Assembly: GCA_041736255.1 (NCBI GenBank)
Contig: JBGSTZ010000156.1
Location: 138,508 to 202,507 of the forward strand
DNA: 64,000 nucleotides
Direction: 5' to 3'
Origin: AVCC01 sp041736255
Lineage (GTDB): Bacteria > Pseudomonadota > Gammaproteobacteria > Burkholderiales > Burkholderiaceae_D
Every line of letters starts with the position of its first letter. Position 1 is the stretch's first letter. Below the pieces are notes generated by a model. That model saw only the letters and a program-made list of their open reading frames with translations, made no database searches and was not told where the DNA came from. Below are positions 46,775-55,200 of the stretch, in pieces. The translations under genes were made by a program, and so were the position numbers.

Positions 46775-47478
46775 TGTTGCAGTTTGAGCAGGTACACACG
46801 CATTACGGCGCTATCGAAGCCTTGCATGGCGTCTCGCTCGAGGTCAAACCAGGCGAAATCGTGACCTTAATTGGTTGCAACGGCGCCGGTAAAACCACGA
46901 CGCTGATGACGCTATGCGGCAAGCCGCGTGCTTCCAGCGGCAAGATACTGTTTGAAGGACGCGACATCACGCAGTGTGCAACGCATGAAATCATGCGCAT
47001 GGGCATCGCGATTTCGCCGGAAGGACGGCGCGCGTTCCCCAGCCTGACCGTGCTGGAAAATCTGCAGATGGGCGGTTTCTTCGCCAGCAAAGCGGAAATA
47101 GAAGCAGGCACCGAACACGTTTTCTCGCTGTTTCCACGCTTAAAAGAGCGCATTGATCAGCGCGCCGGAACCATGTCGGGCGGCGAGCAGCAAATGCTGT
47201 CGATTGGCCGCGCTCTGATGAGCAAACCGCGCCTGCTGTTGCTGGACGAGCCTACGCTCGGGCTGGCGCCACTCATCATCGCGCAGATTTTCGAGATCAT
47301 CCGCACCATCCGCGAACAAGGCGTGACAGTATTTCTGGTCGAGCAAAACGCCAACAAGGCGCTGCATGTGGCCGATCGCGGTTACGTGCTGGAAAACGGT
47401 CGCGTGGTGCTGACTGACACCGGCGCCAATCTACTGACCAACGACGCAGTGCGCAAAGCGTATCTGGGCGAGAGTTAA
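46771..47478 (+). CDS. livF: Branched-chain amino acid ABC transporter ATPase LivF
   Basis: The 235-residue ATPase has Walker A LIGCNGAGKTTTLMTLCGKP (a Cys in place of the usual P/R), the LivF string GIAISPEGRRAFPSLTVLEN, signature GTMSGGEQQMLSIGRALMSK, and Walker B LLLLDEPTLGLAPLIIAQI. It overlaps livG by 4 bp (ATGA). Two adjacent ATGs are possible starts. Confidence 0.96.
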   Translation: MMLQFEQVHTHYGAIEALHGVSLEVKPGEIVTLIGCNGAGKTTTLMTLCGKPRASSGKILFEGRDITQCATHEIMRMGIAISPEGRRAFPSLTVLENLQMGGFFASKAEIEAGTEHVFSLFPRLKERIDQRAGTMSGGEQQMLSIGRALMSKPRLLLLDEPTLGLAPLIIAQIFEIIRTIREQGVTVFLVEQNANKALHVADRGYVLENGRVVLTDTGANLLTNDAVRKAYLGES

Positions 47479-47686
47479 TGCGCGTCTGATTGCATGCATT
47501 TGAATTCTGAGAACCAATAATTTATAGTTATACCGAGGCGACAAAATCGCCGCTTGTATCGTTTGTCGGCACCAACCCGCCGCAAACGCCATGTTCCACC
47601 GACTGACCTTTAACCATAAACAATGTGGAAAAGCATCGCTCGCCCTTATCCGGTCGGGTGCATGTCATCTGCGCGGAGCCATCAGC

Positions 47687-48718
47687 ATGACCACTTTCAT
47701 CTTCAACGAACTCAATTTCGACGACCACGAACAAGTGGTATTCGCCTGCGAACCAAAATCCGGCCTCAAAGCCATCATCGCAATCCACAACACCAACCTC
47801 GGCCCGGCAATGGGCGGCTGCCGCATGTGGAATTACGCCAGCGAAGCGCTCGCAATCAACGACGTGCTGCGCCTGTCGCGCGGCATGACCTACAAGAACG
47901 CGGTGGCCGGACTGCCTCTGGGCGGCGGCAAAAGCGTCATCATCGGCAACCCTAAAACCGACAAGACGCCAGCCCTGTTCGAAGCCCTGGGTGAAGCGCT
48001 GGAGCGCCTCGGCGGCCGCTACATCACGGCCGAAGACGTTGGCACCAGCCCGGAAGACATGGCGCATGTCGCAACCAAAACCCGCTATGTCGCCGGCCTC
48101 GGAGCCAGCGGCGATCCGTCGCCATACACTGCGCTGGGCTGTTTTGTCGGCGCACAGGCGGCCGTCAAGCACCACCTCAAACGCGACACGATGGAAGGCT
48201 TGACCGTCGCGCTGCAAGGCCTCGGCCACGTCGGTTACGACTATGCGCGTCGACTGCATGCCGCCGGCGCCAAACTTGTGGTGACCGACATCGACCGCGC
48301 CGCGCTGGAACGCGCCCGTGCCGAATTCGGTGCCGAAATCGTGGCGGTCGACGCCATCTACGACGTGCCAGCCGACATCTACGCGCCGTGCGCGTTGGGT
48401 GCCACGCTCAACCTCGACACCCTGCCCCGCCTCAAAGCCACAATCGTGGCAGGCGCCGCCAACAACCAGCTTGCCACCGCCGATGTGGGCGAACTGCTGC
48501 GCCAAAAAGGCGTGCTGTACGTGCCGGATTTTATGCTCAACGCCGGCGGCATCATCAAGGTCTGTTACGAATATTTCCATAAGCCAGAAATCGAAGTCGA
48601 AGCCCAGGTACTTAAAATCAGCGATACCTTGGCCGAAGTCTTTGCCCGAGCCGACCGCGAAGGATTGCCCACCAGTATGGTGGCGGACCAAATGGCGGAA
48701 GCGCGTTTCAAGCGATAA
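47687..48718 (+). CDS. Leu/Val/Phe-type amino acid dehydrogenase
   Basis: The enzyme is NAD-dependent and reversibly deaminates branched-chain (or aromatic) amino acids to 2-oxo acids. ATG 47687 with GGAG upstream gives 343 residues. Motifs: LGPAMGGCRMWNYASEALAI, the catalytic-lysine region GMTYKNAVAGLPLGGGKSVI, ITAEDVGTSPEDMAHVATKT, the NAD fold VALQGLGHVGYDYARRLHAA, and VAGAANNQLATADVGELL. Next to the liv uptake genes and the bkd complex, leucine/valine is the likely substrate (inference). An ORF extension to 47591 is not conserved. Confidence 0.9.
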   Translation: MTTFIFNELNFDDHEQVVFACEPKSGLKAIIAIHNTNLGPAMGGCRMWNYASEALAINDVLRLSRGMTYKNAVAGLPLGGGKSVIIGNPKTDKTPALFEALGEALERLGGRYITAEDVGTSPEDMAHVATKTRYVAGLGASGDPSPYTALGCFVGAQAAVKHHLKRDTMEGLTVALQGLGHVGYDYARRLHAAGAKLVVTDIDRAALERARAEFGAEIVAVDAIYDVPADIYAPCALGATLNLDTLPRLKATIVAGAANNQLATADVGELLRQKGVLYVPDFMLNAGGIIKVCYEYFHKPEIEVEAQVLKISDTLAEVFARADREGLPTSMVADQMAEARFKR

Positions 48719-48738
48719 ATCAGGATTGGAAAATAATG

Positions 48739-48771
48739 AAGCCGCTCTGCAGAAATGCTGAGCGGCTTTTT
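48739..48771 (+). terminator. Rho-independent terminator after the amino acid dehydrogenase
   Basis: AAGCCGCTC (48739-48747) pairs with GAGCGGCTT (48760-48768) across a 12-nt loop, followed by a T-run. It closes the branched-chain amino acid block. Confidence 0.85.
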
Positions 48772-48807
48772 AATGGGGGAAATATATTGTTGCGCTTTGT
48801 ATTCCGG

Positions 48808-50208
48808 TTAAGTGGGTAAAGCTGAAATTACTTTAATTACATTAATCGCTTTCATCCGATGAAGATGCTTAATAAGAATACGATAAGTATCGCGATCGAA
48901 ATCCGGCTTGCCGCTATCCAGCAATTCCCCTATACCTTCTTCCGTTTTGGCGCACCCCAAATAACACCAGGAATCAATCACATGATGCGCATTCCCTTCT
49001 TGCAGTAATGCGGGACCAGGAAATGGCCATGCTTTAAGTTTTATTACAGCCAACGCTTCCATAAGCCTTATGCTGTGCTGCAGATGGGACTCTTCGCCCA
49101 CACATGCGCCTTTACAGTGTTTTAGCTGCCGGGCAAAGCACGGTTTGCCTACCGCGCCCTTTTCCAAGCCGAGCGTCACAGAACATAGTTGATAATCCTT
49201 GACTGCTTCCAGAAGTAATTCACGCGCACTGCTGGCGCTTTTAAACAAACCGTAAAGCTGTTCCTGTCTTCCCAAGTCCAAGTCTCGTGCATACACCAGT
49301 TGCGGTTGCAATAACCCAAAACCCTGATCAATGAGCTGCCACGAACAAAACGTCCTATTGCGCCGCAATTGGCGATTCAGTGTGGGTTGCAGTTCCTTGA
49401 TGAGTTTGGCTTCTTTAATAAGGGCATCAATTTCGCCCTCACACTCCATCCATTCGATACGACGGACTTGCTGAGAAATGCGCATCTCTTTGGCCATCGC
49501 ATGGTCGGACGAAAAATGCGAAAGCACGCGTTGTCGCACATTGTTGCTCTTGCCAATATAGATCGGGAGATTGTTTTCAGCGTAAAACAGATACACGCCG
49601 TGGCTCCTGGGTAATTGAGCGACAAGATCGGCATCAATATGCGGCGGCAGGCTGGACCGCGCAGTCAATTCCTGGACGGCTGCGCAAAGCACTTCTTCCG
49701 TAAAAGTTGTCACTGCCAATTGCCAAAACTGAAAAATGGCATCTGCATCGGCTAAGGCGCGGTGCCTCTCGGCAACGACAATGTCATGCCGGGCAATCAG
49801 GCTATCGAGGCCGTGCTTTGCATATTGCGGGAATAGGGTGCGAGAGAGTTTTACCGTACAAAGCACCGTTGCGCGAAACGGGATTCCAAGCCGTTTAAAT
49901 TCGTTTTTCAGGAATCCGTAATCGAAGCGGGCATTGTGCGCTACAAAAATATGTCCGGCCAACCGAGCCAACACTTCCTCTGCAACATCCGCAAAGCGAG
50001 GCTGGTCGCAGACCATGGCATTACTAATGCCCGTGAGTTGTTCGATAAAAGCTGGGATGCGCGCCTCAGGATTTATTAACTGGCTCCATGCATGGCTTTT
50101 TCTCCCATCGAAGGAAACGATGGCTATTTCGGTAATCCGGTCACGGGTTGCGGTAGCACCCGTGGTTTCCAGATCGACAAATGCAAAAGGGCAATTATGG
50201 ATGAACAA
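48808..50208 (-). CDS. DEDD exonuclease fused to a GIY-YIG (UvrC N-terminal-like) nuclease
   Basis: The 466-residue protein joins two nuclease domains. Residues 1-165 form a DnaQ-like 3'-5' exonuclease, with D12/E14 in FAFVDLETTGATATRDRITE, HNARFDYGFLKNEFKRLGI, and HRALADADAIFQFW (the DEDDh histidine and aspartate). From about residue 203 a GIY-YIG domain follows: HGVYLFYAENNLPIYIGKSN then NVRQRVLSHFSSD, with LIKEAKLIKELQPTLNRQLR after it. This resembles the Cho/UvrC N-terminal half fused to DNA polymerase III epsilon-like exonuclease, a known bacterial arrangement thought to act in DNA repair. The start is TTG because an in-frame stop lies four codons upstream. Confidence 0.88.
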   Translation of the reverse strand: MFIHNCPFAFVDLETTGATATRDRITEIAIVSFDGRKSHAWSQLINPEARIPAFIEQLTGISNAMVCDQPRFADVAEEVLARLAGHIFVAHNARFDYGFLKNEFKRLGIPFRATVLCTVKLSRTLFPQYAKHGLDSLIARHDIVVAERHRALADADAIFQFWQLAVTTFTEEVLCAAVQELTARSSLPPHIDADLVAQLPRSHGVYLFYAENNLPIYIGKSNNVRQRVLSHFSSDHAMAKEMRISQQVRRIEWMECEGEIDALIKEAKLIKELQPTLNRQLRRNRTFCSWQLIDQGFGLLQPQLVYARDLDLGRQEQLYGLFKSASSARELLLEAVKDYQLCSVTLGLEKGAVGKPCFARQLKHCKGACVGEESHLQHSIRLMEALAVIKLKAWPFPGPALLQEGNAHHVIDSWCYLGCAKTEEGIGELLDSGKPDFDRDTYRILIKHLHRMKAINVIKVISALPT

Positions 50209-50535
50209 AGCGTTGATTCAAGAAGAAATAGCGCTTCATCCTAGCAGCGTTTGGGCAACCATGCTGGCGGTGTGTTCGTCACACGGCCGGTAGCAAGTTC
50301 AACCTGAATGAAAAGCAGACGCACGCAGATCCATCCATATGCTGCCGTTGAACTTGCCAGGCAACGACTGTTTGAATCTTCCCTCACACTGGTGTAAAAG
50401 AAGTCTTGAAAAAGGCAGTGGCACCTCATAGCGGGCAGAACAGTAATTAAATATACAAAAAACTGGAGTATGCAAAAAAACATGGAATTTTCCGCATACA
50501 TAAGATGCGGGAAATAAAAATATGCACAGCAGTAT

Positions 50536-50574
50536 AAAAAATCTGCCGAATCGCTTGATCCGGCAGATTTTTTT
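50536..50574. terminator. Bidirectional rho-independent terminator
   Basis: AAAAAATCTGCCG (50536-50548) pairs with CGGCAGATTTTTT across 12 nt, with T-runs on both strands. It lies downstream of gltD in the 457-bp gap upstream of the exonuclease gene; apart from the palindrome at 50583-50643, I see no gene in that gap. Confidence 0.85.
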
Positions 50575-50582
50575 GCACAGTA

Positions 50583-50643
50583 GTAGGAGGGGTGAAACCC
50601 ATCATGATCGACCGTCAAATGCGATGGGCTTCACCCATCCTAC
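50583..50643. repeat. REP-like imperfect palindrome
   Basis: Two 21-bp arms (GTAGGAGGGGTGAAACCC..., 50583-50603, and ...GGGCTTCACCCATCCTAC, 50623-50643) are inverse complements with two mismatches around a 19-nt centre. Intergenic palindromes starting GTAGGRTGGG are common repeated elements in proteobacterial genomes. It lies just past the gltD stop. Confidence 0.6.
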
Positions 50644-50665
50644 GTGCTGCCATATCGACGACCTG

Positions 50666-52129
50666 TTACCTCGGCAGTACCGAAACCCCCATCAGGAATT
50701 CATCCACAGCTTTCGCGCACTGGCGGCCTTCGCGGATCGCCCATACCACCAGCGATTGGCCGCGCCGTATGTCGCCGGCTGCGAATACCTTGGCGGCTGA
50801 GGTTTTATAGCAGCCGTCACCTTCAGTCGTGGCGCGGGCGTTGCCGCGCGCATCTTTCTTGACCCCGAAGGCGTCCAGCACCTGCTGCACCGGCGACACG
50901 AATCCCATTGCCAGCAGCACCAAATCGGCTTTCATCGAGAATTCGGAATCCGGCACTTCGACCATTTTGCCATCTTGCCATTCGACCCGGCAGGCGACCA
51001 GTTTTTCGACTTTGCCATTCTTGCCTTCGAAACGCTTGGTGGCGACGGCCCAATCACGCTCGCAACCTTCGTCGTGCGAAGAAGATGTGCGCAACTTGGT
51101 CGGCCAGTACGGCCATACCATCGGTTTGTTTTCCTGTTCTGGCGGCTGCGGCATCAGTTCGAACTGGGCCACATCAGCGGCGCCTTGGCGGTTCGAGGTG
51201 CCAACGCAATCGGAGCCGGTATCACCGCCGCCGATGACTACCACATGCTTGCCGGTGGCCTTGATCTGGTCTTTCAGCTTGTCGCCGGCATTCACCTTGT
51301 TTTGCAGCGGCAGGAAATCCATCGCAAATTGGACGCCTTTGAGCTCGCGCCCTGGCACCGGCAAATCACGCGGTTGCTCGGCACCGCCGGCGAGGATGAC
51401 GGCGTCGAAATCTTTTTCGAGCTGTTCAGGCGTGATGGTCTCGGTGGCCCAGTTATTGACGTTTTTCGGAAATTCCTTGCCGACGAAAACGCCGGTGCGG
51501 AAGGTCACGCCTTCGGCTTCCATTTGCGCGACGCGACGGTCGATGTGCGACTTTTCCAACTTGAAGTCAGGAATGCCGTAGCGCATCAAGCCACCGACGC
51601 GGTCGCTCTTCTCGAATACCGTCACCGCATGGCCGACCCGCGCCAATTGTTGTGCCGCTGCCATGCCGGCCGGACCGGAGCCGACTACCGCGACAGTTTT
51701 TCCGGTCTTGAAAGCGGACGGCTGCGGCACTACCCAGCCGTTTTCCCAACCCTTGTCGATGATGAAATGCTCAATCGACTTGATGCCGACTGGCGCGTCG
51801 TTGATGTTCAGCGTACAAGCCGCTTCGCAGGGAGCCGGACAGATGCGTCCGGTGAATTCGGGGAAATTATTAGTCGACAGCAGATTTTCCAGCGCCGCCT
51901 GGTAATTGCCGCGATACACAAGGTCGTTCCAGTCCGGAATGACATTGTTGACCGGGCAGCCGTTGGAGCAAAACGGAATGCCGCAATCCATGCAGCGCGC
52001 ACCCTGCGTCTTGGCGTCGGGGTCCGACAAATGCAGCACGAACTCTTTGTAATTTTTGAGCCGCTCTGGTGCTGGCAAATATGTTTCTTCCTGCCGTCTG
52101 AATTCCATGAAACCGGTGATCTTGCCCAT
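50666..52129 (-). CDS. gltD: Glutamate synthase (NADPH) small subunit
   Basis: The small subunit passes electrons from NADPH through FAD to the large subunit. ATG 52129 gives 487 residues with the family start MGKITGFMEFRRQEETYLPA. N-terminal [4Fe-4S] cysteines are in GARCMDCGIPFCSNGCPVNN and GRICPAPCEAACTL; the FAD fold is VAVVGSGPAGMAAAQQLARV and the NADPH fold is VVVIGGGDTGSDCVGTSNRQ. It is 105 bp downstream of gltB. Confidence 0.96.
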   Translation of the reverse strand: MGKITGFMEFRRQEETYLPAPERLKNYKEFVLHLSDPDAKTQGARCMDCGIPFCSNGCPVNNVIPDWNDLVYRGNYQAALENLLSTNNFPEFTGRICPAPCEAACTLNINDAPVGIKSIEHFIIDKGWENGWVVPQPSAFKTGKTVAVVGSGPAGMAAAQQLARVGHAVTVFEKSDRVGGLMRYGIPDFKLEKSHIDRRVAQMEAEGVTFRTGVFVGKEFPKNVNNWATETITPEQLEKDFDAVILAGGAEQPRDLPVPGRELKGVQFAMDFLPLQNKVNAGDKLKDQIKATGKHVVVIGGGDTGSDCVGTSNRQGAADVAQFELMPQPPEQENKPMVWPYWPTKLRTSSSHDEGCERDWAVATKRFEGKNGKVEKLVACRVEWQDGKMVEVPDSEFSMKADLVLLAMGFVSPVQQVLDAFGVKKDARGNARATTEGDGCYKTSAAKVFAAGDIRRGQSLVVWAIREGRQCAKAVDEFLMGVSVLPR

Positions 52130-52234
52130 TTCTACCCCTTTATCTGATTCTAGCCAGCGCTCTGCGAAGCACAAGGCTGGCGTGGCAAACCGGATTTTCC
52201 GGTCTGCGCTACTTATTATTTACGTTAGCCCTGC

Positions 52235-55200
52235 TTATGCAATAACAGTGGATGACGATTCCAGCTTGGCGGCCTCTGCTTCGGTTGCCTTAACTGCCTT
52301 TGCCGCATGCATTTCACCCAGAGCGCGTTTGTATTCGATCGGGAACACTTTAACGAACTTGCTGCGGGTAACGGCCCAGTTGTCGAGCAAGCTGCGGGCG
52401 CGGGTGCTGCCGGTGTATTTGAAATGGCGCTCGATCAAGCCTTTCAGAATCGCTTCGTCGGCCAACTTCTCGCCATCTCGTTCCAACGCATGCCAGAGGC
52501 TGCGGTCTAGAATCACTGTTTGCTCTGCCGCCGGCAAAATCTTTTCCAGCGTGACCATGGCTTGATTGCATTTGCAGGCGAAGTTGCCCTCTGGATCGAA
52601 CACGTAGGCAATCCCGCCCGACATGCCGGCCGCGAAGTTGCGTCCGGTTTCGCCCAGCACCACCACGGTGCCGCCGGTCATGTATTCGCAACCGTGGTCG
52701 CCCGTACCTTCCACCACAGTAGTGGCACCGGAATTGCGTACCGCGAAACGCTCGCCGGCCACGCCGTTGAAGAAGGCTTCGCCCGCGATTGCGCCGTACA
52801 GCACGGTGTTGCCGATGATGATGTTGTCAACTGCGCGGCCGCGGAACTCGGTGTTCGGGCGCACGATGATGCGCCCGCCCGACAGACCTTTACCGACGTA
52901 ATCGTTACCGCCTCCGACTAAATCCAGTGTAATTCCATGCGCCAGAAACGCGCCGGCAGATTGTCCGGCAGTGCCTTGCAACTGAATGTGGATGGTGTCG
53001 TCAGGCAAACCGGCATGGCCGTAACGCTGCGCCACTTCGCCCGATAGCATGGTGCCCACGGTGCGGTTGACGTTCTTGACAGGTGAAATGAAGGAAACCT
53101 TCTCACCGGTTTCCAGTGCCAGTCTGGCTTGTGCAATCAATTTGTGGTCGAGCGCTTTTTCCAGCCCGTGATCCTGCATTTCTGCATGCTTGATCGGCAC
53201 ATCGTCTTCGACTTCAGGCTGATAAAAGATCCGGGAGAAATCGAGGCCCTTGGCCTTCCAGTGTGAAATCGCCTTGGATTTATCCAGCAAATCGACGCGT
53301 CCGATCAGTTCGTCATAGGTCCGAATTCCGAGTTGCGCCATGATCTGGCGCGCTTCTTCAGCCACGAAGAAGAAATAATTGACCACGTATTCCGGCTTGC
53401 CGGAGAACTTGGCGCGCAGCAGAGGGTCTTGCGTGGCAACCCCGACCGGACAGGTATTCAGATGGCATTTGCGCATCATGATGCAGCCTTCGACCACCAG
53501 TGGTGCAGTTGCAAAACCGATTTCATCGGCGCCCAGCATGGCGGCGATGGCAACGTCGCGACCGGTCTTCATCTGGCCGTCGGCCTGGACCCGGATCCGG
53601 CCGCGCAAACCGTTCAACACCAACGTTTGCTGGGTTTCCGACAAGCCCAGTTCCCACGGCGCGCCGGTATGTTTGATCGAAGATAAAGGCGAAGCACCGG
53701 TGCCGCCATCGTGACCGGCGATCACCAAATGGTCGGCTTTTGCCTTGGAAACACCGGCTGCAATCGTACCGACGCCGACTTCGGACACCAGTTTGACCGA
53801 GATCGAAGCACGCGGATTGGCGTTCTTCAGATCGTGAATCAGTTGCGCCAAATCTTCAATTGAGTAAATGTCATGGTGCGGCGGCGGTGAAATCAAGCCC
53901 ACGCCGGGTACCGAAAAACGCAGTCGGGCAATGTACTCGGAAACCTTGCCGCCCGGCAGTTGACCGCCCTCGCCCGGCTTTGCGCCCTGCGCCATCTTGA
54001 TCTGGATCTGGTCGGCGGAATTCAGATATTCCGCAGTCACGCCGAAACGGCCTGAAGCAACCTGCTTGATGCGCGAACGCATCGAATCGCCTGCCAGCAA
54101 CGGAATGTCCGTCACAATCTGCTCCGCACCCAGAATCGAGGCCATCGTTTCGCCCTGTTTGATCGGGATGCCTTTCAGTTCCTGGCTGTAACGTTTCGGA
54201 TCTTCGCCGCCTTCACCGGTGTTCGATTTGCCGCCGATGCGGTTCATCGCCACTGCCAGCGTTGCGTGTGCCTCAGTCGAGATCGAACCCAGCGACATCG
54301 CGCCGGTGGCAAAGCGCTTGACTATTTCCTTGGCCGGTTCGACCTGATCCAATGGGATCGCTTTGGCCGGATCAATCTTGAACTCGAACAAGCCGCGCAA
54401 AGTCATGTGACGTTTTGACTGATCGTTGACGATCTGCGCGTATTCCTTGTAGCTGTTGAAATTGTTGGATCGGGTCGAATGCTGCAATTTTGCAATCGCG
54501 TCCGGCGTCCACATGTGTTCTTCACCACGCACCCGGAACGCATATTCGCCGCCAGCGTCAAGCGCATTTGCCAACACCGGATCGGCACCGAAAGCCTGCT
54601 GATGCAAGCGCAATGCTTCTTCGGCCACTTCAAACACACCAATGCCCTCGACACTCGACGAGGTGCCCTTGAAGTATTTGTCTACCAGCGATTTGTTCAG
54701 GCCGATGATCTCGAAAATCTGCGCACCGCAATACGACATATAAGTAGAGATGCCCATCTTCGACATCACCTTCAGCAAGCCTTTGCCGACGCCCTTGGTG
54801 TAGTTATAGATTGCAGTATCCGCAGACAGCGCATTGGGCAAACCCTGCGGCAAGCTCTGCGCCATGCCGGCCAGCGTTTGCATCGCCAGATACGGATGCA
54901 CCGCTTCTGCGCCGTAACCGGCCAGCAGCGCGAAATGATGCGTCTCGCGGGCCGAACCAGTTTCTACTACCAAACCAGTCGAAGCGCGCAAGCCCTTTTT
55001 CACCAGGTGCAAATGCACTGCTGAAGTCGCCAGCAGCGCCGGAATCGCGACTTGATTGGCATCCATCTTGCGGTCCGACACAATCAAAATATTGTGACCG
55101 GATTTGACCGCATCGACTGCCTCGGCGCACAGCGAAGCCAGGCGCGCCTCGATACCTTCACTGCCCCAGGCGACCGGATAGCAGATATCAATTTCATACG

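Noticed and set aside
47528..48691. A 387-codon minus-strand ORF opposite the amino acid dehydrogenase gene
   Set aside because: It is antisense to a gene with clear family motifs and has none of its own; it is a GC-rich shadow frame.
50241..50618. A 125-codon minus-strand ORF in the gap between the exonuclease gene and gltD
   Set aside because: It crosses the bidirectional terminator and has no motif, no ribosome-binding site and a low-complexity composition.
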